Below the pieces are notes generated by a model that saw only the letters and a program-made list of their open reading frames with translations, ran no database searches and was not told where the DNA came from. From Alentia gelatinosa (lineage: Eukaryota > Annelida > Polychaeta > Phyllodocida > Polynoidae): DNA of 64,000 nucleotides. Numbering within the stretch: position 1 is the first letter of the stretch; every line of letters begins with the position of its first letter. Where the stretch lies: the NCBI GenBank assembly GCA_950022655.1, contig OX465584.1, positions 61,444,841 to 61,508,840 on the forward strand, read 5' to 3'. This document shows positions 34,921-45,925 of this stretch, piece after piece. Made by a program: the position numbers and the translations under genes.

Positions 34921-35097
34921 TCATAAGATCTCACACTCTCTAAGTGGTATTCTGTACAAGGTTCTCACTACGCTCTATGGGAGAAGAATTCTTAACGAAC
35001 TAGGCTTAGAGCCTTAAAAATCCACTGGCACACTTAAAGTTAGTCGGTGGTGCAAAAGTCGTCCTTACTGAGAATTGTCAGGTGTAAACGCTGCATA

Positions 35098-35406
35098 AAG
35101 CCTGATGCCCATCTACCGATTCAGGGTTCAGCGATTAGATTGCAAATCGTATAGGAGTCGGTAACTTGTCGCAGGCAAATTACTTAACTCTTTGCTCGAT
35201 CTGCAGACATTGAGAAGATGGGGTGGTGGATATTAGTCCTAAGCAAATCAGTCTACTAATCGGTGGCTCACCCTTGCCTAGCTGTCCTATATCTACCGAC
35301 TACGGCCGACTCTGTTAGGATGCCTTGGCTGAGACAAATTATTGTCCGTTTGTCGCCGACAAAGGTAGATGAATGTTCCGAAATCGGCAGATGGGCATTG
35401 GGCTTA
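35098..35406. mobile_element. 309-bp MITE, AAGCCTGATGCCCATCTACC termini
   Basis: Left AAAGCCTGATGCCCATCTAC; right end reverse complement TTAAGCCCAATGCCCATCTG. Contains the palindrome TTTGTCGCCGACAAA. This is the most complete of three family members in the window. Confidence 0.75.
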
Positions 35407-35687
35407 AGGTATGTGTTATAAGAAACAGTAGTGCGTGCTGTAGTCCACCCGTGATCCCTGTACTTTTAATGTTGAGCATCACGCGATGTCACTGTACAAA
35501 CGGACCCCTGCTTTGAGGGTGACTCGCCGGGCCTCGGTGTGCTAGGCTCCGGTGTACCGTCTTCTCTGATGTCAGCAGGGACAGATAATGAATGTCAGGC
35601 AATGACCTCAGTGACCTCCAGCTCCAATGGGCCATCCTCATTAAATACACAGCTTCTAAAAGGCCTGCGAGGATATGTAGTTTTATC
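35407..35687. other. No gene recognised
   Basis: Nothing recognised. Confidence 0.35.
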
Positions 35688-35689
35688 AC

Positions 35690-37010
35690 CCACCTGATAC
35701 AAAGTGTCCATTGAAAACACATGGCCAGTGTGTATCACCATACCCGGAGCATACAGATATATCCACCTAATACAGAGTGTCCAGAGAAAACACATAGGGA
35801 GTGTGTATTGGTATACACGGAGCATACAGATATATCCACCTGATACAGAGTGTCCATAGAAAACACATAGGGAGTGTGTATTGGTATACACGGAGCATAC
35901 AGATATATCAACATGGTACAAAGTGTCAATAGGAAACACATAAGGAGTGTGTATCACCATAACTGGAGCATACAGATATATCTAATTAATACATAGTGTC
36001 CTTAGAAAACACATAGGGAGTGTGTATCGGTATACACGAAGCATACAGATATATCCACCTAATTCAAAGTTTCAATAGAAAACATATAGGGAGTATGTAT
36101 GGACATACCCGAAGCATAGAGATATGTCCACCTAATACAAAGTATCCATAGAAAACATATAGGGAGTGTGTATCGGCATACCTGGAGCATACAGAAATAT
36201 CCACCCAATACAAAGGGTCTATAGGAAAGACATAGGGAGTGTGTATCATCATACCCTGAGTATACAGATATATCCACCTGATACAAAGTGTCCATAGAAA
36301 ACACATAGGGAGTGTGTATCACCATAACTAGAGCATACAAATATATCCAATTAATACATAGTGTCCTTAGAAAACACATAGGGAGTGTGCATCGGTATAC
36401 ACGAAGCATACAGATATATCCACCTAATTCAAAGTTTCAATAGAAAACACATAGGGAGTGTGTATGGACATACTCGAAGCATAGAGATATGTCCACCTAA
36501 TACAAAGTATCCATAGAAAACATATAGGGAGTGTGTATCGGCATACCCGGAGCATACAGATATATCCCCTAATACAAAGTGTCCATAGATAACACATAGG
36601 GAGTGTGTATCACCATACACGAAGCATACAGATATATCCACCTAATTCAAAGTTTCAATAGAAAACATATAGGGAGTGTGTATGGACATACCCGGAGCAT
36701 ACAGATATATCCACCTAATACAAAGTATCCGTAGAAAACACATAGGGAGTGTGCATCACCATACCCGGAGCATACTGATATATCCACCTAGTACAAAGTG
36801 TCCATAGAAAACACATAGGGAGTGTGTATCATCATACCTGGAGCATACAGAAATATCCACCTAATATAAAGGGTCTATAGAAAACACATGGGCAGTGTGT
36901 ATTGGTATACACGGAGCATACAGATATATCCACCTAATACAAAGTATCCGTAGAAGACACATGTTGAGTGTGTATGGACATGCCTGGAGCATACAGATAT
37001 GTTATGTGCT
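35690..37010. repeat. ~73-bp tandem array, 18 units, with 5-unit higher order
   Basis: The anchor ACACATAGGGAGTGTGTAT (or a close variant) occurs at 18 regular points between 35720 and 36957. Units near 35959 and 36323 start an almost identical 5-unit run (ATAACTGGAGCATACA / ATAACTAGAGCATACA), a 364-bp higher-order period. Short frames through it are artefacts. Confidence 0.92.
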
Positions 37011-37216
37011 TCAGAGAGCGCATACGGAAACATAGTGCAAAACTAAAACGAGCTGATGTCGACATGCCACTTGTCCAGAAAAGGTGGATAATGGATACAA
37101 TATAGACTGGTTTCAGATGAAAGCGGTTGTATGCTTCATGTTGTTGACCCTATGCGATATCCTCGCATTTACTCGTATATTTCTGTGTGTCAACTTCTCA
37201 GAGCATACGGCTGCAT

Positions 37217-37513
37217 TTATTCTACCCCTAAAATAAGATCCCATTGGCTTAACATTGAGTTTCATACATGACTGGCATACGGAGATTTATATGCCACTAG
37301 TGGCATACATAATTGTTATCACGCAATATTCCAAAGCGAGGAGACAGGGTAGGATAAAATCAAAAACCTGATTCATTTTGATCTTGGCCACTGCATGCCA
37401 CTCCTGGAGTTTTGGCTCCGGACTTCACTTGGCTTCGCCTCATAAAGTCACTATGCCAATCTCCAGTCGTGGCATACGGTGGTCAAGATTAAAACTCATC
37501 CAGTTTTACGATA
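37217..37513 (+). mobile_element. Composite box-core-hairpin element, subfamily b, copy 4, nested in hairpin A3
   Basis: Box TTATTCTACCCC (37217-37228), core CATTGGCTTAACAT (37242-37255), box GGGTAGGATAA (37347-37357). The hairpin (about 37362-37505) has arms TTTGATCTTGGCCACTG and apex CACTTGGCTTCGCCTCA. Inverted sister of 10928-11228. Its insertion splits the right arm of hairpin A3; family copies A1 and A4 give the empty site. Confidence 0.82.
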
Positions 37514-37765
37514 ATATCTGAAGCCAGTCAATATTGTGTAAGTCTGTGTAAACATGTCATATGTAGCTTGTGATGTGCATCGCACGTTCCAGCCTAATGC
37601 TCTTTGTGAAATGTGACCCGTACCTTTTGTTTTCGTTGATATCTACCATCAGAATATGGTGGAGACAGCACGGGTCATGGATCATGAAATTATTACCACT
37701 GATAGTCCCATGGAACATTGTGAACTCTCCATTAGGCTCAGGTTGCACCTGCCGACGGAAAAGGG
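37514..37765. other. No gene recognised (includes end of hairpin A3)
   Basis: After the hairpin A3 end at about 37535 no domain is seen. Confidence 0.35.
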
Positions 37766-38365
37766 GTGGGGAGTTAGCTCAGTGGTTGAGGCACTGGACT
37801 TGTAATCCCAACATTGTGGGTTCGGATCCCACTGCAGCCACTATTACCTTCATCCCCAGCAGTGGTAGATTTACTGCCATATCAAAGGCCAATCCTTCTC
37901 ACACCATGTCTATGTGGTGTGGTGTACAGCCACCTTTCTCCTTCACCCCCAGCAGTTGTAGAATTACTGCTATATCAAAGACCAATCTTTCTAATACCAT
38001 GTCTATGTGGTGTGGTGTACAGTCACCTTTCTCCTTCATCCCCAGCAGTAGTAGATTTACTGCTATATTAAAGGCCAGTCCTTCTCATACCAAGTCTATA
38101 TGGTGTGGTGTACAGTCACCTTCCTCCTTCATCCCAGCAGTGGTAGATTTACTGCTATATCAAAGCCCAATCCTTCTCATACCATGTCTATGTGGTTTGG
38201 GAAGTAACAGAACTCTTACCTGGTAGATGTGTAGGGGTGAGATTTCTACCTAAATTCACTAAACAGATTTGATCACCACCCTTGTGGTGTAATAGAACCT
38301 TGAGAAAGTCTCATGAGAACCTGTAGTGGTTAACTGGACGTTAAATAAAACCAACAAACCAACCT
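37766..38365 (+). mobile_element. tRNA-headed SINE, complete, about four 93-bp units (S4)
   Basis: Best head in the window: GGGGAGTTAGCTCAGTGGTT (A-box region) and GGGTTCGGATCCC (B-box region, 37817). Four to five internal units follow, the last slightly shortened, then the tail GTGTAGGGGTGAGATTTCTA and the end GGACGTTAAATAAAACCAAC. A 218-codon frame runs through because 93 is divisible by 3; it is not a gene. Confidence 0.85.
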
Positions 38366-38499
38366 GCCAACGGAAAATCCGCAGAATATCGGGAACGGTC
38401 GTGTAGGCTGGTCGTGCTCTCTGAGAAAATACATGTTCTAATAACTAGTGACATTGAAAGTCATTGAGGCGTTTATGCCTGGTGATTGATTATACATTT

Positions 38500-38880
38500 C
38501 ATCTGCTGTGTTTCTTACTCTGTCACTTGGGTGGGTGGGAGGGTGGATTGCTAGCGGGTATCTCCATTCTCAGACTGGAGGTACCGCACTTGAAACTTGT
38601 TGTACACCCAGTCGCAAGATACTCGCAAATAAGTGTGTGAACCACCCCCATCGCGACTGGAACGCTTGCAATTGGAGGTACATTGGCATGCCCAGTCTCA
38701 GACTAGTACCAGATATCAAACATGTGTTATATTAGACAAAATTCGCAACTGAGCATACCTGAGGTACCTCCGGTCTCAGACTGGCTGGAAGCGTGCAGTT
38801 CACACTGTGTGTTTTAAGATATATTGGTACGCCCAGTCTTAGATAAGGCATGGCTATGTACTTCGAAATGCACAGTGTTT
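38500..38880. repeat. Repeat block with GCCCAGTCTCAGACT words
   Basis: CATTCTCAGACTGGAGGTACC, GCCCAGTCTCAGACTAGTACC and GGTCTCAGACTGG variants (each truncated here) recur in both orientations, suggesting a diverged inverted-repeat element. Confidence 0.4.
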
Positions 38881-38897
38881 ACTGGCCATTTAAATCT

Positions 38898-39060
38898 TTA
38901 TCCTACCCCGCATTTAAATCTCCATAGACTTAACATGGACTATGCCATGAAATATTTATATGCCACTGGTAACATATGAAGTTAAAAAACATGTGACAGG
39001 GTAGGATAAAATCTAAACATCACTCAATTTCATATAGAATCTTATGAAATTTCGTGATAT
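38898..39060 (+). mobile_element. Composite element, copy 7, with reduced hairpin
   Basis: Box TTATCCTACCCC (38898-38909), core CCATAGACTTAACATGGA, inverted box GGGTAGGATAA (38999-39009). Then only a short palindromic stretch, ATCTTATGAAATTTCGTGAT, follows. Confidence 0.65.
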
Positions 39061-39234
39061 TTCATGATAGTATTCCATAACCGATGAACTCAACCTGGTT
39101 GGAATTTGCAGGTGGCCTCAAAAAACTGTTCGTAGCGCAGATTCCAGACTTGCTGGTCAAATTCAGCCGGTGTAAACTGGGCCTCAGTGCAACATAAAAG
39201 GGAACGAACTGTGGAGCCTGTATAGAATATGGAG

Positions 39235-39541
39235 AAACCAAACAAGAGTTAGTCGTGTTGTTGTTCATCGCACGACGGCAAGATTGCGTATTACTGCGTG
39301 AGGCAAAGCCGAGAGCAGTAATACACGATCCTGCCGGAGTGCGATGAACAATAACATGACTAACTCGAGTTTGGTTTAGAATCTATCCTACCCCGCCTGT
39401 CTAAATTACTTCTACATAAAAAAATGACGTCATTTGTCAAGTGTATCCCACCAGAGCAATATTTTTCATTTTTCTGAACTCCAGACCAAATACAGTGACC
39501 CAATGTTAAGCCTATGAAGTTTTTTATTAGGGGTAGGATAA
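39235..39541 (-). mobile_element. Composite box-core-hairpin element, subfamily c, copy 5
   Basis: Hairpin 39235-39379 (arms AAACCAAACAAGAGTTAGTC) with apex GTGAGGCAAAGCCGAG (39299-39314), box TATCCTACCCC (39384-39394), core complement ATGTTAAGCCTATG (39503-39516), outer box GGGGTAGGATAA (39530-39541). Distant sister of 59719-60090. Confidence 0.75.
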
Positions 39542-39735
39542 GTGCATTTCTCTCGCAGAAGTTTGGCCCACAGTAAAATAGTTTACGGTTTTCTGTGGTC
39601 CCTCCCGCCCCTCCGTATGGCGGAGAATACGTGAGCTTTACATCACCCACGACATTCTCATGGCATAACAATAAAAGCAGGCATTCCGCATTCCGTTACA
39701 CTTCTCCAACTCACGAACAAACATCTCTCTATGAC

Positions 39736-39815
39736 GTCACCACACGCATGCGCAATGAAACGAGGCATGCGCAGTGACATGCTAGACCGGAAGTCGCCAT
39801 TGTTGCAGTTTCCGA
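39736..39815 (+). promoter_or_regulatory. Promoter-like cluster: two NRF1-like, one ETS-like, one YY1-like site
   Basis: CGCATGCGCA at about 39745 and GCATGCGCAG at about 39765 resemble NRF1 sites. ACCGGAAGT at 39786 resembles an ETS site, followed directly by CGCCATTGTTG (YY1-like). This order is typical of housekeeping promoters. No exon is recognised within a few kb on either side. Confidence 0.35.
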
Positions 39816-40706
39816 TAATTTTAGGAGTATTCATGCGTTGGTTTTGTATGGTTGGGACTAAGGGTGGTGGTGTATAGAATTGGGTTTCCATTGCCTGACT
39901 TTTGCCACCGATAAATTTGTGGATAATTATGGCGACCAATTTTATGGTACTTTTGAGATGATATTGGTCAATGAGAGCTAGCCATGCAAAGATACGATGA
40001 CCAAGTTCGGTACTCACGATAACCACAAGGTGAAACTTTAAGTTTCCTGATGTATAATTTCAGCATATTCGCCGAGCTACGGGCATTTAATCTAATGTAT
40101 TGGTCTTCATATATACGTTAGTTTACTGCTGTATACGCTTGTCGGAAATATGGACATTTCAGCACATACGCAAGCGGACAAAATTGGCGTATCTGCAAGA
40201 AAGGATCAGAACATGTGGCTTATAGGGCACATAGTTATTGTGCTTTGGACGCGGCCATCTTATCCCCGATGCCATCCAAAACACCAGGTGGCAGGACCAA
40301 TTACCAATGGATTTTATCATAAATATTTTTTTGTGACTTGCCATGTAGGAATTTTAGTCTCATCTCAATATAATCTATAGATTAAAACAACTGATGACAG
40401 TGGTTGTCCCCCATTTACAGTAGCGCTATCTTATTACTTCCTGGCGGATGATGGCAGAACTAGCAATCACTCGCTGCCCTATAGTGGTAGATACGCCAAG
40501 ACGGATATATGAATGAACTCAAAGTCTCATACTGCGTACCACTCACCAATAAAATACATCCACAAAATTAACTGCCTCTGTATAGACAGGACGAAGAGCA
40601 AAAACTAAGAGCAAATAATATGTTCCTCATTGATGAATGAGCTTGCAATTATAAATGAATAACAATGAAAAGGATTGGGTTACATTCAGTCCATGGATAG
40701 TTTTCT
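39816..40706. other. No gene recognised
   Basis: Short frames only. If the upstream cluster is a promoter, a first non-coding exon could lie here, but no evidence shows it. Confidence 0.35.
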
Positions 40707-40990
40707 TTATCTCACCCCCGATATTTTTTCTCCATAGACTTAACATTGGAAACTCGTATCTAACACCCATTAGATATTTAGGAAATTTATCCAATGGGGG
40801 ATAATGTCACATTAGTCAATATTAAGGGTGAGATAAATTCAGAAACCCATTCAAGTTTAGGGTCAGAACTTGATCCCATCTCATTTGAATCACATAGCAA
40901 TTCACGCGGCTTCGCCTTGTGAATTACTACGTGATTCAAACTCGATGGGATACGAGCTCAGACCCTAAACTTTCATGGGTTTCCTCTTTA
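40707..40990 (+). mobile_element. Composite box-core-hairpin element, subfamily d, copy 8
   Basis: Box TTATCTCACCCC (40707-40718), core CCATAGACTTAACATTGG, inverted box GGGTGAGATAA (40826-40836), then a ~145-bp hairpin with arms GTTTAGGGTCAGAACT and apex TTCACGCGGCTTCGCCTTGT (40901-40920). Confidence 0.8.
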
Positions 40991-42120
40991 TTAACCCACT
41001 TGCAACCATTTAACTTGCCAATTTGTGCCTGAGTCTAGGATCCAAACGTATCAAGCGACAGTGCGTCAATGAGGTATTTCGGTCTTGAGTGATTGGTCAT
41101 GGTCAGTTGGGCATGCCTCTAAGACCCTGAGACACTGGCCCTCTGCTCTTTTCACAATATAAGAGTGAATAGCTTGCAGATTGTCAAGGGATAGTTTTCA
41201 TGCAGTGCACTGGAAGACTATATGTGACCACTCTAACCTCTAGGCTATGTATATAAAGCGTGCAAACACATAACTAGCTTATTTTGTCTGTAACCATACT
41301 ACAAAGGATTTCCCCAAAAAAGGAAATCTTCCAAATAAAGAAATAGCAGCAGTCGAGTAAACAGATAATTCACGAGAGCTTTGATTCTCAACCTCGGAAA
41401 GAAACATATATAGAACAACAAATTACCCTTGATTTACATTTACTTAGATTAAATTCTCTAAACATAAATGATCCAAAATAACATGTTGACGTAAGTTGTA
41501 AGAAAAATGCACCCAGATGTTGAGATTTGAAAATTAAAAAAAAATCTAATGCGTATGGGCACAGGACCTAAGTTGCGTCAATTGCCATACCCTCTTTTAG
41601 AATCGATAGACGAGCGCAAGTGCAACCCTTAGATGGATAAAGAGAGTTGGGCTCATTTTGGAAAAGAAAACAACAAAAACAAACCAAGTTGACTCTTGAA
41701 GAAATAGTTCACAGCCCTAAAAGTCAGTCAGTAAATAGGAAGTCAGTGAATAGAAACTTACCATCGATTAAACTGTACTCACTTTCTACGGCCCCAGCTT
41801 CTGATTTATTACAGGAAAGGAACGGTAATATTTTTATAATGAAAAAAATATGATTCTCTTAACCGTTTCTTGCAAGGTGCCTGTGGCAGTGTGATGCCAT
41901 GTCTATGTGATGACTGTAATACCGGGTAGTAGTGTCAGACCATACCGCCAGGAGGCTAAGTGTTGCAGGCTGATTGTAATAATTTGGTTGAATAAACACA
42001 TGATATGACACGTGATCCTCAATATAATTTTGTACTTCGCCTGAAATCGTAAATGTCATGTTATATCTACGTCCTGTGGAAATTCTATTTGTATTGTTAA
42101 ATTATTTCTAATTTTGTTAC
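40991..42120. other. No gene recognised
   Basis: AT-rich; no domain or clear repeat seen. Confidence 0.35.
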
Positions 42121-42129
42121 AAAAAGAAA

Positions 42130-42230
42130 TAATTTCAGAAATCTCATGAAATTATGCCTCAAGGCATCACCCAGCCATCCCCGGTTTATGCCTTGAGGTA
42201 TAAGTGAAAAGTGATGAGACCAGGAGAAAT
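42130..42230. repeat. TGCCTTGAGGCAT dispersed repeat
   Basis: ATGCCTCAAGGCATCACCCA and TATGCCTTGAGGTATAAG flank a GGCTGG-like centre. Similar to the blocks at 52.8-54.2 kb. Confidence 0.5.
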
Positions 42231-43035
42231 TAGAATCAGGTTTAAAAATTAGTATTTACCGGTTACTGGCATCCATGAACCTAGCAGGAACCACCGACTG
42301 ATGAAATAGGACCTCCAAAAGAATATTGGTAAATGAGCGAGGAAAAAATACAGACCGGCTGACTTATTCATGTACCAATAAATACAAAATTTGGCATGAC
42401 CAACTGATTAAGAATCTAATAGACCATTTCAAAAACCTCTGCAATAATCTGTTAAGAGTTGGCTTATCGGACCAATAATCGGTTTGTAAAAATCGGTCGG
42501 AGAGTGGAAACATACCACCGACGATTTTCCTAACCGAGAACTAATAACAATATTTTACCGGTGTACACCACTGACCGATTTCTATTCAAACTGCAAATAA
42601 TCCTGTGGGTTTTTCGTCCGTATATGGGAACACCGCTATAGAAGGCACTACCCGCGACGGCTCCTTGTACCACAGGCAGTAGTCAATACGACCTCTTACC
42701 CACTATTCCCAGTGCAGAGAATCTTCCATGTAGTAGTGCCCCTTGAATCGATAATTTCATCATTTTCTTCGCCCCTGTTGGCAAATTAGGATCTAATCTA
42801 CAAAAGAAGAGATGGAGGTAGGGGTGGGATAGGGCTGGGAGTTGTAAAGGTGTCAAGGTACCAAGGCTAGAGGCCTCGAGAGAAAAGAAACGCGAATGGA
42901 GACCCGATGCCCAATTTCCCGCCCTGGGTTTGATCGGGCTTTGATCCAGAGCGAGGCTCGGGAGGGAGGAGGAGGGCGTGCACCACGTGACCTCCGGGCG
43001 TTCTGAGTGAACAGGTCGCTGCGCGTGCGCCGGGC
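42231..43035. other. No gene recognised
   Basis: Scattered CCGACTGAT/ATCGGTC words only. Confidence 0.35.
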
Positions 43036-44240
43036 GGGGGTGGGAGGGAGGGAGAGAGGGAGGGAGGGTGGGAGGATGGGAGGGTGGGAGAGAGGGTGGG
43101 AGGGAGGGAGAGAGGGAGGGAGGGTGGGAGGGTGGGAGGATGGGAGGGTGGGAGGGAGGGAGGGAGGGAGGGTGGGAGGGAGGGAGGGAGGGAGGGAGGG
43201 AGGGAGGGAGGGTGGGAGGGAGGGAGGGTGGGAGGGAGGGAGGATGGGATGGAGGGTGGGAGGGAGGGAGAGAGGGAGGGAGGGTGGGAGGATGGGATGG
43301 AGGGAGGGTGGGAGGGAGGGAGGGAGGGAGGGTGGGAGAGAGGGTGGGAGGGAGGGAGGGTGGGAGGGAGGGAGGATGGGATGGAGGGTGGGAGGGAGGG
43401 AGAGAGGGAGGGAGGGTGGGAGGATGGGAGGGTTGGAGGGAGGGAGGGAGGGAAGGAGGGTGGGAAGGAGAATGGGAAGGAGGGTGTAAGGGAGGGAAGG
43501 AAGGAGGGAGGAAGGAGCGAGGGATTGAGGGTGGGAGGTTGTTGGATGGGAGGGCGGGAGGATGGGTGGGACGTTGGGTGGGTGAATGTCGGTGGGTGGA
43601 GTGAGTGGAAGGGAGGCAAGGAAGGCAGAAGGGAGGGAGGGAAGTAGGGAGGGAGGCACGGTGTGAGGGTGTGAGGGATGGAGGGCGGGAGGAAGGGAGG
43701 AAGGGAGGAAGGGAGGAAGGGAGGAAGGGAGGAAGGGAGGAAGGGTGGGGTTAGTGTGAGGGAGAGAGGGAGGGTGGAGGGAGGATCTGAAGCAGGGAGA
43801 GTGTGATGGAGGGAGGGAGGGAGGGAGGGTGGGGGTTGGAGGGTGGGGTTAGAGTGAGAGAGAGAGAGAGAGGGTGGAGGGAGGATCTGAAGCAGGGAGT
43901 GTGATGGAGGGAGGGAGGGAGGGAGGAAGGGAGGGTGGAGGGAAAGCGGGTGGGAGGCCGGAGGGTTGGGGGGGGGGGGTGTTGGGTGGAGGGTGGGAGT
44001 GGGTGATACATGGTGGAAGTTGGGAGTAACGGGGTGAGGGGTGGTGGAAGGGGTGGATGTCATAAGGGGTGGGAGGGGGGTAGTGGGTGACTAGTGGCAG
44101 GGGGTGGTAGGGGGTAGTAGGGTGTGGTAGGAAGTGGCAGGGTGACAGAGGCTTGAGAGAACGTGTGGGTGAGGGAAGGAATGGCAGGGGTTGCAGGGGT
44201 TGGTACGGGCCTGGAGAGAGTGGTTAGGGGAGGGTTGCAA
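43036..44240 (+). repeat. GGGAGGGAGG purine-rich microsatellite tract
   Basis: About 1.2 kb of GGGA/GGAGG/GGGTGG repeats on +, nearly pure at 43036-43490 and interrupted later. A ~100-bp near-duplicate pair lies at 43740-43950. It produces overlapping frames of up to 398 codons on both strands (Gly/Arg/Glu- or Pro/Ser-rich), which are compositional artefacts. Strong G-quadruplex potential. Confidence 0.92.
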
Positions 44241-44339
44241 GTGGGTTTTTATTTCATTCTTTTATTATTGTCCTCATCATTTCGCCCTGTTCTTCAGTAC
44301 ACTTTGATTCGTTTTGCTGTTACAACATTTTAACAAGAG

Positions 44340-45030
44340 CGTTGAAGGGCGGTGGAGAAGATGTATGGGGGATAGAAGGGGTGGCAGGCAAGGCAGGGGT
44401 GGCAGGGGGCTAGAGAGGGTAATAGCGGGTAGGCAAGGGGTGGCAGGGGGTGGTAGGAGGCTAGAGAGGGTAATAGGGTATGGAAGGGGTGGCAGGGGGT
44501 AGTAGGGGGCTAAAGAGGCTAATAGGGGTAGGGAAGGGGTGGCAGGGGTGATAGGGGGCTAGAGAGGATAATAGGGGGTAGGGAAGGGGTGGTAGGGGGC
44601 TTGACAAGGTAATAGGGGTAGGGAAGGGGTGACAGGGGTGATAGGGGGCTAGAGAGGATAATAGGGGGTAGGGAAGGGGTGGTAGGGGGCTTGACAAGGT
44701 AATAGGGGTAGGGAAGGGGTGACAGGGGTGGTAGCGGGCTAGAGAGGGTAATAGGGGGTAGGGAAGGGGTGGCAGGGGATGGTAGGGGGCTAGAGAGGGT
44801 AATAGGGGTGCGGAAGGGGTGGTAGGGGGTGGTAGGAGGCTAGAGAGGGGAATTAGGGTAAGGAAGGGGTGGCAGGGGGTGGTAGGGGGCTAGAGAGGGT
44901 AATAGTGGTAGGGAAGGGGTGGTAGGGGGTGGTAGGAGGCTAGAGAGGGGAATTAGGGTAAGGAAGGGGTGGCAGGGGGTGGTAGGGGGCTAGAGAGGGT
45001 AATAGGGGTAGGGAAGGGGTGGCAGGCTGC
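44340..45030 (+). repeat. ~50-bp G-rich minisatellite, ~13 units
   Basis: The anchor GGGGGCTAGAGAGGGTAATA (with variants) recurs about every 50 bp from 44410 to 44990. Each unit has GGTAGGGAAGGGGTGGCAGG. Continues the G-rich strand bias of the preceding tract. Confidence 0.92.
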
Positions 45031-45381
45031 TTGGGAGTTGGAAGGGTGGATGGCAGGGGGGTAGAGGGTGTTTAAGGTGGGGTGTAGGTTAAAGGGATGC
45101 GGGATAGGTACCGGATCACTGGATCAAAGCATTATCCTCAAATCTAGGTAATAATAACTAGCAGTACCACAGTACACCCAACCCATCCCCGTACAACTCC
45201 ATACGGCATTATTTGACTGTGTACATCACACTAACACCCTCTCCCCAACATAAAGAGGGTGTGTCCCTGAGCTAGACTTGCTCAGGTCTTTAATTATGAA
45301 CTTTCTTCAAATGATTAAACACAATAAGAATAAAGTTCATTAAATTATGTATCCTTCTCTGACTGGACCATGAATCAATAA
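45031..45381. other. No gene recognised
   Basis: Nothing recognised. Confidence 0.35.
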
Positions 45382-45670
45382 AGAAGAAACCAACAAGTTT
45401 CGGTCAAAATCGTCGTTTTCCACGAGTTTGATGAGGAGTGATATGAACGAGACGACAGCCGAGTGAATTTCACATAGCCTTCAAACGAGTTGGAGAAAGA
45501 CGTATTTTACCAAGACGAGTTGATTTCTGTATTTATCTCACCCCTGTACACACTAAAGGAATGGGAAACAAACAGGATATAGACCATGGAGAACGGACTG
45601 CAATACTTGAAGGGGCATGGAGAACGAGATCCCAATGTTAAGCCTATCGACATCACCAGGGGTGAGATAA
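45382..45670 (-). mobile_element. Composite box-core-hairpin element, subfamily e, copy 10
   Basis: Hairpin about 45382-45530 (arms GAAGAAACCAACAAGTTTCG) with apex GAACGAGACGACAGCCGAGT, box TTATCTCACCCC (45533-45544), core complement AATGTTAAGCCTATCG, outer box GGGGTGAGATAA (45659-45670). The central module matches copy 11 (16437-16563) closely in reverse orientation. Confidence 0.8.
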
Positions 45671-45675
45671 TTACA

Positions 45676-45925
45676 CAATATTACCATGATTTCGATCTGA
45701 GTGGCCGTATTCTCCGCGTAGTTGACGCGTAGTAAGACTCCGAGCGATAGTGAGGAGTTTTACGTAGAATACGGAGAATACGGCCACACAGATCGAAATC
45801 CTGGTAATATTGTATTTATTACTAACGTTTTGACTAATTATTAGGGGGAAAAAATGTTAAATAATTAGAAATTCGACACAAGCGCCGTGCATTGTTTATA
45901 TGAATAGTTCCTATAATGCCCGTCA
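45676..45925 (+). mobile_element. Hairpin element family B, copy 2
   Basis: Starts five bases after the composite element ends. Same start, arms and tail as 2806-3060; apex ACTCCGAGCGATAGTGAGGA. Confidence 0.72.

Larger units (their letters stand above)
35688..37535 (-). mobile_element. Hairpin element family A, copy A3, expanded to 18 units and split by another element
   Basis: Starts TTATCACCCACCTGATAC, then eighteen ~73-bp units (35690-37010), the spacer phrase CTTGTCCAGAAAAGGTGGAT, and the hairpin beginning ACAATATAGACTGG (37098). The hairpin is interrupted at 37217-37513 by a composite element and resumes with CTGAAGCCAGTCAATATTGT. Other copies have one or two units. Confidence 0.8.

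Noticed and set aside
35690..37010. CRISPR-like regular repeats
   Set aside because: Repeats are contiguous with no unique spacers, and this is eukaryotic satellite DNA.
37766..37840. tRNA gene
   Set aside because: A- and B-box-like words are present, but the stem pairing is poor and the segment is the head of a SINE with further copies.
39658..40026. 122-codon minus-strand frame over the promoter-like cluster
   Set aside because: No recognisable domain; it runs through the NRF1/ETS-like sites, which argues against coding.
42853..44063. Open frames up to 398 codons on both strands (Pro/Ser-rich and Gly/Arg/Glu-rich)
   Set aside because: They exist only because the GGGA-type repeat lacks stop codons; composition is wholly repeat-driven and several frames overlap on opposite strands.
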